Assembly: GCA_009697555.1 (NCBI GenBank)
Contig: WLQV01000084.1
Location: forward strand, 1 to 5,352
Direction of reading: 5' to 3'
Source of the DNA: Actinomycetota bacterium
GTDB lineage: Bacteria; Actinomycetota; Actinomycetes; Nanopelagicales; Nanopelagicaceae
DNA length: 5,352 nucleotides
Position numbers and translations under genes: made by a program. Shown here piece by piece: positions 1 to 5,352 of this stretch. The first letter of the stretch is position 1; the number at the start of each line of letters is the position of its first letter. Below the pieces are notes generated by a model. The model did not search any database and had not been told where the DNA came from. It worked only from the letters and a program-made list of their open reading frames with translations.

Positions 1-747
1 CAAATAGGCGGCAAGGACTGCGGGATCGCGCTTCACAACTTCAAATGAGCCGCTGGCTATTACCTTGCCAAAGTTAAGAACATAAACTTGATCTGAAATA
101 TCTCTCACAAAATCTACGTGGTGTTCCACAATTAAAATACTGCAGCGGCGCTTGAGGCCATCGATCAATTTCGCCAACTTATCAATCTCATCCTGTCCCA
201 AACCTGCCGCTGGTTCATCAAGTAATAACAATTCTGGTTCGCACACTAGAGCTCGTGCAATCGCGACAGCTTTGCGATCTGGGTAGGTAAGTTCACTGGG
301 ATTTTTATCGGCAAATGCAAGTGCACCTGCCCAAGCAAGTGCATCTTGGGCTTTGCGGCGCAAGCGCGCTTCATCTCTACTTGATAAACCAAATAAATCT
401 CGTGCAAAATTAGATTTGCGAAGATGATCTGCGCCCATCATTACATTCTCAATAACTGATAGCCCACTGAAGAGACCAACGCCTTGCAGCGTTCGCGAAA
501 TGCCAAGGGCGGGAAGTTCGTAAGGGGCCGGCCAAGAAAGGCTCTTGCCGTTAATCGCGATCGACCCCGATGTTGGTTGGACTAAGCCTGAGATTGCATT
601 AAAGAGCGTGGTCTTTCCTGCGCCATTAGGACCGATCAGGCCAACAACGCTATTTGGTGCGACATCAAGATAGACATCATCAAGTGCGATAAGCCCACCA
701 AACTCAACTCGCAATTGCGAAATCGAAAGGAGCGTTGATTTACTCAT
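1..747 (-). CDS. LivG-type ABC transporter ATP-binding protein (partial, C-terminal end cut by window edge)
   Basis: This is the cytoplasmic ATPase subunit of an ABC importer, closest by motif layout to the LivG/BraF group that powers uptake of branched-chain amino acids, amides or urea. My translation gives 249 residues with no stop before the left edge. The last visible residues (DPAVLAAYL) match the usual LivG ending, so only a few residues are missing. Visible motifs are: FGGLIALDDV near residues 16-25, Walker A GPNGAGKTT at 39-47, Q-loop SRTLQG around Q88, Walker B LLLLDEP at 173-179, D-loop PAAGLG at 179-184, and switch histidine H209 in VEHHVD. The ABC signature is atypical: LTYPDR at 153-158 replaces the usual LSYGQQ/LSGGQ-like sequence. 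The ATG overlaps the alr stop (TAATG) and has no Shine-Dalgarno sequence, so it probably depends on coupling to alr. No permease or binding protein is in view, so the substrate is unknown. Confidence 0.9.
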   Translation of the reverse strand, partial: MSKSTLLSISQLRVEFGGLIALDDVYLDVAPNSVVGLIGPNGAGKTTLFNAISGLVQPTSGSIAINGKSLSWPAPYELPALGISRTLQGVGLFSGLSVIENVMMGADHLRKSNFARDLFGLSSRDEARLRRKAQDALAWAGALAFADKNPSELTYPDRKAVAIARALVCEPELLLLDEPAAGLGQDEIDKLAKLIDGLKRRCSILIVEHHVDFVRDISDQVYVLNFGKVIASGSFEVVKRDPAVLAAYL

Positions 748-1856
748 TATTTATAAATTCTAGGCACTCTTGGCCCAATTCGCGTGACGATTTCATAGTT
801 AATTGAAGAGACCGCTGCGGCCCAATCATCTGCGGTGTACCCGCCACTGTCGCCATTTCCAAATATGCAGACCCACTCCCCGCCTTTCACAGTTGCATCA
901 GGCCCTAAGTCAACAACAAATTGATCCATTGAGACTCGTCCGATGAGTGGTGCTCTCTTTCCATCGATAAAAATTCCGGCGTTCTTGGCCATACGGGGAA
1001 TGCCATCGGCATAACCCATCGCCACAACACCCAGCTTTGTTTTACGTGTGGTCTGCGCACCGCTGCCGTAACCCACCGATGATCCAGCGTCAACTACCTT
1101 CACTAAATGTAGGCGAGCTTCAAGGCACATCGCAGGTTGCAGTTTCAAACTCTTTGAACTTCCCATTCGCTCGTAATCAGGTGAGAGTCCATACATGGCA
1201 ATACCAATTCGTACCATTCCCATTCGCGCATCTTGATCTTGCAGCGCTGCGGCTGAATTTGCTAAATGTTGTATCTGGGGTGAAATGCCACGAGCGCCTA
1301 ACTCTGTCACCATTTCTGCAAAACGCTTCTTCTGTTGCAGATTAAAATCTGAATCTGCTTCATCGGCGCGGGCAAAGTGAGAGAAGATTCCAATAACTTC
1401 TACGTCCCTCAAATCACTGCGCTCTAAGAAGGTGTTCCACTCATCGCGGAATCCACCACGCGACATTCCAGTATCTACTTCAATGTGAATGCGAGCTTTC
1501 TTCTTTAAAGCATTCGCCGCAGCAAGAACTTCGGTGAAGATTGCAATTGATGGAATTGCAATGTCGATGTCATGCGCAATGAGTTCGTTAAATGGCGCAC
1601 CAGGTGATGCCAGCCAAGCAAGAATCGGCGCAGTAATTCCAGCCTTGCGCAGGGCAATCGCCTCCTCCGGAAGTGCCACACCTAACCATGTTGCACCAGC
1701 GCTAATGGCCGCCTTCGCCACAGGAATTAACCCATGTCCATAGGCATCTGCCTTCACAACGGCCATGACCGGAACGCTGCACGTACTTTGGATCAATTTG
1801 ATGTTTGCAGAAATTGCAGCAAGATCGACAACCGCACGCGCTCTATAAGCACTCAT
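747..1856 (-). CDS. alr: Alanine racemase
   Basis: PLP-dependent cytoplasmic enzyme interconverting L- and D-alanine, supplying D-Ala for the peptidoglycan stem peptide. At 369 residues it has the usual family length. The N-terminal TIM-barrel carries the PLP lysine K35 in [10 protein letters not shown] (33-42), HLANSAA (197-203), and R216 in VRIGIAMYG, expected to contact the PLP ring nitrogen. The C-terminal beta domain carries the second catalytic base Y263 in [10 protein letters not shown] and the GRVSMDQ motif (306-312, with M310 and D311). One departure: IHIEVDTGM (123-131) has Glu126 where Geobacillus and many other racemases have the carbamylated lysine of a KVDTGM motif. The ATG start overlaps the acpS stop as ATGA and is served by GGAG five bases upstream. 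The 3' end overlaps the ABC gene by one base. Confidence 0.97.
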   Translation of the reverse strand: MSAYRARAVVDLAAISANIKLIQSTCSVPVMAVVKADAYGHGLIPVAKAAISAGATWLGVALPEEAIALRKAGITAPILAWLASPGAPFNELIAHDIDIAIPSIAIFTEVLAAANALKKKARIHIEVDTGMSRGGFRDEWNTFLERSDLRDVEVIGIFSHFARADEADSDFNLQQKKRFAEMVTELGARGISPQIQHLANSAAALQDQDARMGMVRIGIAMYGLSPDYERMGSSKSLKLQPAMCLEARLHLVKVVDAGSSVGYGSGAQTTRKTKLGVVAMGYADGIPRMAKNAGIFIDGKRAPLIGRVSMDQFVVDLGPDATVKGGEWVCIFGNGDSGGYTADDWAAAVSSINYEIVTRIGPRVPRIYK

Positions 1857-2194
1857 TGCCGCTCCACAATTACTACAGCAGAGGCGATTCCTGCATCATG
1901 TGAAAGAGATACATGAACTTTTGCACCATCAATTAATTCAGCAGTATCACCGCGAAATAGAAATTCAGGTTTACCAGATTCAAGATTAATGATCTCTGCA
2001 TCATGCCAGGCCAATAATTTATTATTGAGCGCTTTTGCTAGCGCCTCCTTTGCCGCAAAACGAGCCGCTAGTGATGAGAGCGGAAGTGCAGCTTCAGCGG
2101 CGGTGAATAAGCGATTGCGAAGTTCAGGTGTGCGCTCTAACGATTGGCCAAAGCGTTCAACATTAACCACATCGATTCCAACGCCCTCAATCAT
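1853..2194 (-). CDS. acpS: Holo-[acyl-carrier-protein] synthase (4'-phosphopantetheinyl transferase)
   Basis: AcpS moves the 4'-phosphopantetheine arm from CoA onto a serine of acyl carrier protein, activating it for fatty acid synthesis; AcpS-type enzymes act as cytoplasmic trimers. The 113-residue product has the expected motif order: GIDVV at 6-10 with Mg-binding D8, LFTAAE at 29-34, [14 protein letters not shown] at 43-56 with metal ligand E50, and HVSLSHD at 94-100. It is a little shorter than the E. coli and B. subtilis enzymes (about 120-126 residues), mainly between the FT and RFAAKEA motifs. It also lacks the GTG that usually follows AKA(F/L), having NNK instead; the M. tuberculosis enzyme, as I recall it, lacks that GTG too. 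The ATG lies 10 bases after the upstream stop with no clear Shine-Dalgarno sequence, suggesting translation by re-initiation. Its stop overlaps the alr start. Confidence 0.93.
   Translation of the reverse strand: MIEGVGIDVVNVERFGQSLERTPELRNRLFTAAEAALPLSSLAARFAAKEALAKALNNKLLAWHDAEIINLESGKPEFLFRGDTAELIDGAKVHVSLSHDAGIASAVVIVERQ
1862..1865 (-). promoter_or_regulatory. Ribosome binding site of alr, inside acpS
   Basis: GGAG in the last codons of acpS, five bases before the alr ATG. Together with the ATGA overlap of the acpS stop and alr start, it supports this ATG as the true alr start and translational coupling of the two genes. Confidence 0.65.
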
Positions 2195-2204
2195 GGGGCT
2201 AATA

Positions 2205-2876
2205 CTAAGAGTGTTGGCTATCAGATGGAAAGAAACGGTCTACAGCAATCACAAGTACTAGTAGTGCCCCACCAATAAAGAGGCCACCTAAGAGATCAGA
2301 GAGCCAATGTGTGTTGCGAAAGAGCGAAACAACACAGACGGCTGAGGTAAGTGTGGCCACTGCAATTACTAAGGGAGCGCCATTCATGTGTTCGCGTTTG
2401 GTGTAGCGATAAATCAGATACGCCAAGATGCCCCAAGTCAGGAGTGCATTCGATGCGTGACCGCTGGGATAGGAAAGTCCATTTGCATAGAGTAAATCCA
2501 CATTGAGCGCCGGTTTAGTTCGCCCAATAGTGAGCTTTGCAATTCCTACAACAAGATTGAGAGCTAAGACAGAGAGGATTGCTAAGTTAAGTGGGCGCAT
2601 GGATTTAAATCGGTAAGCAATGTATGCCGCTGCAATAAAGAGAATTGTGGCGGTAAGTCCACGCAAACCTAAGTTATCTATCTTCTTTAAGGTAAATACC
2701 AATAGCTTCGATAACTTAGGACGATCGGCATTAGCAATCTGTGCATCTAAGTGAATAAGTGGGCCGTTAACAATTACTTGTTGCGTGACAATAACAAAAC
2801 CTAGGAATAGGCCACCGGCCCATTTCAACGCTCGGTTCATTTGAGCTCGGCGAGAGCTCTGGGAAATTACACTCAC
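2205..2876 (-). CDS. PAP2-family membrane phosphatase (possible undecaprenyl-pyrophosphate or lipid phosphatase)
   Basis: Integral membrane protein of 223 residues with six likely helices: about 17-35, 72-88, 95-115, 142-157, 166-186 and 195-213. Basic residues cluster at the N-terminus (R9, R10, R15, K18), in loop 89-94 and in loop 157-161. This places the N-terminus in the cytoplasm and the active-site motifs outside. Motif 1 is KLTIGRTKP (114-122, K-X6-KP rather than K-X6-RP). Motif 2 is PSGH (137-140). Motif 3 has FRNTHWLSD (186-194) with catalytic-type H190 and D194, but the usual SR six and seven residues before that His reads VS. The family removes phosphate from lipid (pyro)phosphates. 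A role in recycling undecaprenyl pyrophosphate is suggested only by the peptidoglycan-precursor neighbours. The GTG start directly follows the glmS stop and has GGTGGAG just upstream; ATG at codon 13 (211 residues) is an alternative start. Confidence 0.88.
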   Translation of the reverse strand: MSVISQSSRRAQMNRALKWAGGLFLGFVIVTQQVIVNGPLIHLDAQIANADRPKLSKLLVFTLKKIDNLGLRGLTATILFIAAAYIAYRFKSMRPLNLAILSVLALNLVVGIAKLTIGRTKPALNVDLLYANGLSYPSGHASNALLTWGILAYLIYRYTKREHMNGAPLVIAVATLTSAVCVVSLFRNTHWLSDLLGGLFIGGALLVLVIAVDRFFPSDSQHS

Positions 2877-4712
2877 TTACTCCACCGTTACAGATTTAGC
2901 TAAATTACGTGGCTGGTCGACATCGTTGCCACGAGTGACTGCCATTTCATATGCAAAGACTTGAAGTGGGACGGTAGCAAGTAGTGGCTGCATCATCGCT
3001 GGTGCTTTAGGTAGACGAATGACATGTGTTGCACCAGTAACCACTTGTCCTTCTTCGGCAATCACAATCACATTTGCACCACGTGCCTTTACTTCCTGAA
3101 TGTTGCTCGCCATTTTCTCATCGAGGGCATGTTCGGCGCCGGCCGGCATAATTGCAATGACTGGTGTTCCCTCTTCGATCAGCGCAATCGGGCCATGCTT
3201 GAGTTCGCCGCCGGCGAAACCTTCGGCGTGCATGTATGCCAATTCCTTTAATTTCAAGGCACCTTCTAGCGCAACCGGGAATCCCACATTGCGGCCGAGG
3301 AAGAGAACTGATGTCGCTGCAGCAAAGGTACGAGTGAGTTCGCGAAGTGGTTCAACCGTCTCTAATACTTGCTCAATCTTTCCTGGCAACTCTTGTAGTT
3401 GTTCGAATGCTTCGGCAACTTCGCCATCCTTCATAACTCCACGCTGCTGCGCCAAGTAAAGACCGATGAGATAGGTCGCAGCTACTTGGGTAAGGAATGC
3501 TTTAGTTGATGCAACTGCAATCTCTGGGCCGGCATGGGTATAAAGAACAGCATCTGATTCTCGTGGAATCGTTGAAGAGTTGGTATTGCAGATTGCGAGA
3601 ATACGAGCACCTAGTGATTTGGCATGGCGTAGCGCCATCAAGGTGTCCATCGTTTCACCCGATTGAGAAATAGCGAGAACTAAAGTGTTCTTATTAACGA
3701 TCGGATCGCGATAGCGAAATTCGCTGGCAAGCTCTACTTCGACCGGAACTTTCGCCCACTTCTCAATTGCATATTTGGCAATCAGGCCTGCGTGAAAGGC
3801 AGTACCGCAAGCGAGCACTACTACCTTGTCAATATCTTTAATTTCACGCGAAGAGAGATTTAATTCATCGAGTTGAATCTTCTTATCTTTTAACCGACCG
3901 ATCAAAGTATCGGCAACTGCCTTAGGTTGCTCAAAAATCTCTTTCAGCATGAAGTGAGTGAATCCACCCTTTTCCGCAGCGCTGGCATCCCAAGTAATTT
4001 CATACTCTTTTGCCTTTTTGCTGTTGCCGGCTAAATCAGTAATTGAATAGGAAGTCGGAGTAATTGTGACAACTTCATCTTGTCCTAGCTCCACCGCGCG
4101 CTTTGTGTATTGAATAAATGCCGCAACATCTGATGCTAAGTAATTCTCGCCATCGCCTAAGCCAAGAACGAGCGGTGAATTACGGCGAACGCCAACAATG
4201 GTTTCTGGCGCATCGGCATGAATTGCAAGAAGGGTAAATGAGCCACGAAGTGAGGCAACTGCCTCACGCATTGCGGCAGGTAGATCGCCATTGTGAGATT
4301 TACGTAGATCGCTCAGTAAATGTGCGACAGATTCAGTATCGGTATCCGAGGAGAATTTATGTCCTCGCCCTTCAAGGAGGGTGCGCAGCTCGGCATAATT
4401 TTCAATAATTCCATTATGAATAACGGCAAGCTTGCCTTCATTATCTAGATGAGGATGTGCATTGCGATCGGTTGGTCCACCATGGGTTGCCCAGCGAGTA
4501 TGTCCAATTCCACTATGAACTGTAGGTAGATCGGCGCCAAGTGCTTGCTCTAAGTTATTAAGTTTGCCAGCACGCTTTTCTACATAAAGTTTGCCGCTAG
4601 TTCCGAGTGCGATTCCTGCTGAGTCGTATCCGCGATATTCCAGACGACGCAGACCTTCAATAAGTGGTGTTACTGCAGATTGTGGCCCGGTGTACCCAAC
4701 AATCCCGCACAC
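2877..4712 (-). CDS. glmS: Glutamine--fructose-6-phosphate aminotransferase (isomerizing)
   Basis: Makes glucosamine-6-phosphate from fructose-6-phosphate and glutamine, the first committed step to UDP-GlcNAc. The 611 residues match the family's length (E. coli 609). The glutaminase domain occupies about 2-240. It contains C2 (N-terminal nucleophile after Met removal), GHTRWATHGGP (70-80), HNGIIENY (99-106, oxyanion-hole N100/G101) and D125. Two SIS sugar-isomerase domains follow. The first has ACGTAFHAG (301-309), SQSGETMDT (349-357) and AGPEIAVASTKAF (394-406). The second has ALEGALKLKELAYMHAEGF (481-499), with E489 and H506-region residues (ELKHGP, 503-508). The C-terminus RNLAKSVTVE carries the conserved sugar-binding lysine K606. 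The start is GTG, fixed because the next codon must be the catalytic Cys; GAGG lies seven bases upstream. It starts 4 nt after glmM, so both enzymes are probably co-translated. Confidence 0.98.
   Translation of the reverse strand: MCGIVGYTGPQSAVTPLIEGLRRLEYRGYDSAGIALGTSGKLYVEKRAGKLNNLEQALGADLPTVHSGIGHTRWATHGGPTDRNAHPHLDNEGKLAVIHNGIIENYAELRTLLEGRGHKFSSDTDTESVAHLLSDLRKSHNGDLPAAMREAVASLRGSFTLLAIHADAPETIVGVRRNSPLVLGLGDGENYLASDVAAFIQYTKRAVELGQDEVVTITPTSYSITDLAGNSKKAKEYEITWDASAAEKGGFTHFMLKEIFEQPKAVADTLIGRLKDKKIQLDELNLSSREIKDIDKVVVLACGTAFHAGLIAKYAIEKWAKVPVEVELASEFRYRDPIVNKNTLVLAISQSGETMDTLMALRHAKSLGARILAICNTNSSTIPRESDAVLYTHAGPEIAVASTKAFLTQVAATYLIGLYLAQQRGVMKDGEVAEAFEQLQELPGKIEQVLETVEPLRELTRTFAAATSVLFLGRNVGFPVALEGALKLKELAYMHAEGFAGGELKHGPIALIEEGTPVIAIMPAGAEHALDEKMASNIQEVKARGANVIVIAEEGQVVTGATHVIRLPKAPAMMQPLLATVPLQVFAYEMAVTRGNDVDQPRNLAKSVTVE
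2880..2886 (-). promoter_or_regulatory. Ribosome binding site of the PAP2 gene, inside the glmS 3' end
   Basis: GGTGGAG formed by the last glmS codons lies three bases before the GTG at 2876, the gap being the glmS TAA itself. The spacing is short for a Shine-Dalgarno site. Still, no comparable purine run precedes the alternative ATG at 2840, so this favours the GTG start. Confidence 0.5.
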
Positions 4713-4716
4713 TTTT

Positions 4717-5352
4717 CTACCTCAACTCCTGCTCGACAACTTTCGCAAGCGAATTTGCAATCTCTGAGGCGAGAGTATCACTTTGGGCTTCTACCATCAC
4801 GCGAATAAGTGGTTCGGTACCTGATGCTCTCAGCAGGACCCGGCCATTGTCGGCTAATTTGGATTCGGCATCGCCAATTGCTTGAGCTACCGCAGCCGAG
4901 TGCGCAAGTTTGGCCTTATCAACATTCTTCACATTGATAAGTACTTGCGGATAGCGCTGCATGAGTGATGCAAGTTCTGCGGCAGATTTATTGCTGCGCT
5001 TCATTTCTTGCAAGAGCGCAAGAGCGGTAAGAATCCCATCACCGGTATTTGCGAAGTCACGAAGAATTAAATGGCCAGATTGTTCGCCGCCTAGTGAGAA
5101 ATTGCCTTGCAGCATTCGCTCAAGAACATAACGATCGCCAACTTGAGTAGTAATAACTTTCACCCCAGCATCACGCATGGCATGTAAAAATCCTAAGTTG
5201 CTCATGACGGTGGCAACAACCGTATTCTCCCGCAGCGTTCCATCGCGAAGTGCACCGATTGCCAAGATCGCCATGATTTGGTCGCCATCAATAATTTCCC
5301 CATTGCTATCGACAGCTAGGCAACGATCGGAATCGCCATCATGGGCAATTCC
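4717..5352 (-). CDS. glmM: Phosphoglucosamine mutase (partial, C-terminal part)
   Basis: Converts glucosamine-6-phosphate to glucosamine-1-phosphate, the step directly after GlmS. The reading frame is open through the right edge, giving 211 visible residues of a protein normally near 445-450; the N-terminal half with the phosphoserine loop lies outside. The first residues, GIAHDGDSDRCLAVD, are the Mg-binding loop of domain 2 (canonical DGDADR, here with Ser at the fourth position). Next comes the domain 3 sugar-binding motif GEQSGH (89-94 of the fragment), whose Ser is typical of GlmM within the phosphohexomutase family, then NTGDGI (102-107). The domain 4 phosphate-binding loop is RASGTEPLIRVM (175-186). 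The ATG at 5274 is internal, not the start, because conserved sequence continues upstream of it. It ends 4 nt before glmS, which supports GlmM over a phosphomannomutase. Confidence 0.96.
   Translation of the reverse strand, partial: GIAHDGDSDRCLAVDSNGEIIDGDQIMAILAIGALRDGTLRENTVVATVMSNLGFLHAMRDAGVKVITTQVGDRYVLERMLQGNFSLGGEQSGHLILRDFANTGDGILTALALLQEMKRSNKSAAELASLMQRYPQVLINVKNVDKAKLAHSAAVAQAIGDAESKLADNGRVLLRASGTEPLIRVMVEAQSDTLASEIANSLAKVVEQELR
4720..4723 (-). promoter_or_regulatory. Ribosome binding site of glmS
   Basis: GAGG at the very end of glmM, seven bases before the GTG start of glmS. It matters because it supports the non-ATG start already required by the catalytic Cys2. A second purine run, AGGAG, lies 13 bases upstream of the start and is too far to be the main site. 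Confidence 0.7.

Larger units (their letters stand above)
1..5352 (-). other. Six-gene operon glmM-glmS-PAP2-acpS-alr-ABC ATPase
   Basis: All six genes share a strand, with junctions of +4, 0, +10, -4 and -1 bases in transcription order. There is no space for an internal terminator, and I see no convincing internal promoter, so a single transcript starting beyond the right edge is the simplest reading. It probably continues past the left edge into further transporter genes. Five of the six products fit supply of envelope precursors or lipids; the ABC ATPase does not obviously fit. Operon membership is inferred from spacing only. Confidence 0.8.

Noticed and set aside
526..533. GGCCGGCC palindrome, with similar GC palindromes near 3133-3147
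   Set aside because: Short self-complementary words within coding sequence, explained by codons; no spacing or repetition suggesting a binding site.
905..1093. Second minus-strand frame inside alr (62 codons)
   Set aside because: Out of frame with alr, which is intact here with its GRVSMDQ motif and Y263; no sign of a frameshift or nested gene.
1037..1345. Plus-strand open frame of about 100 codons opposite alr
   Set aside because: Lies wholly antisense to a well-supported alanine racemase, and its translation shows no recognisable domain or low-complexity-free protein-like pattern.
1489..1743. Plus-strand open frame opposite the N-terminal half of alr
   Set aside because: Ala/Ser-rich shadow translation of the antisense strand; the alr reading frame is conserved throughout.
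1989..2261. Plus-strand open frame across the acpS and PAP2 junction
   Set aside because: Antisense to two real genes, Ala/Ser-rich composition typical of a mirror frame, no motif.
3024..3459. Two overlapping plus-strand open frames opposite glmS
   Set aside because: They lie within the second SIS domain region of glmS on the other strand and carry no recognisable motif.
4713..4716. A glmS ribozyme or riboswitch leader upstream of glmS
   Set aside because: Only 4 bases separate glmM and glmS; there is no room for the ribozyme, which is characteristic of Firmicutes.
4664..4885. Plus-strand open frame across the glmM-glmS junction
   Set aside because: Antisense to conserved ends of both genes; no protein family resemblance.
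5272..5274. ATG at 5274 as a glmM start
   Set aside because: The frame continues upstream with the conserved DGDSDR metal-binding loop, so this Met is internal and the true start is outside the window.

Overview
The window is one unbroken minus-strand gene run with no RNA gene, mobile element, CRISPR array or sizeable intergenic space. In transcription order (right to left) it holds: the C-terminal half of glmM (phosphoglucosamine mutase, cut by the right edge), glmS (glutamine:fructose-6-phosphate aminotransferase), a six-helix PAP2-family membrane phosphatase, acpS (holo-ACP synthase), alr (alanine racemase), and a LivG-type ABC transporter ATPase whose last few residues run off the left edge.

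The glmM-glmS-acpS-alr order is a familiar arrangement in Actinomycetota. Base composition looks moderate (the lines I sampled by eye range from about a third to just over half G+C), well below classic high-GC actinomycetes. With the very tight packing, this suggests a small-genome, low-GC actinobacterium such as the freshwater acI / Nanopelagicales group. That placement is inference from gene order and composition, not from a marker gene.

Layout: every junction is nearly gapless. glmM and glmS are 4 nt apart. The glmS stop directly abuts the GTG start of the PAP2 gene. PAP2 and acpS are 10 nt apart. acpS and alr overlap in ATGA. alr and the ABC gene overlap in TAATG. No internal terminator or convincing promoter is visible, so the set is most likely one transcript with translational coupling; its promoter must lie beyond the right edge.

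Functionally, five of the six genes fit cell-envelope supply. GlmS and GlmM make glucosamine-6-P and then glucosamine-1-P on the way to UDP-GlcNAc. Alr makes D-alanine for the peptidoglycan stem. The PAP2 protein could recycle undecaprenyl pyrophosphate or dephosphorylate a lipid. AcpS activates acyl carrier protein for lipid synthesis. The ABC ATPase is the outlier, belonging to branched-chain amino acid/amide-type importers. I see no evidence of a new system. The points most worth a second look are residue-level departures: the ABC signature motif, the PAP2 catalytic motifs and the carbamyl-lysine position of Alr. The placement of the PAP2 and ABC genes in this operon is also notable.
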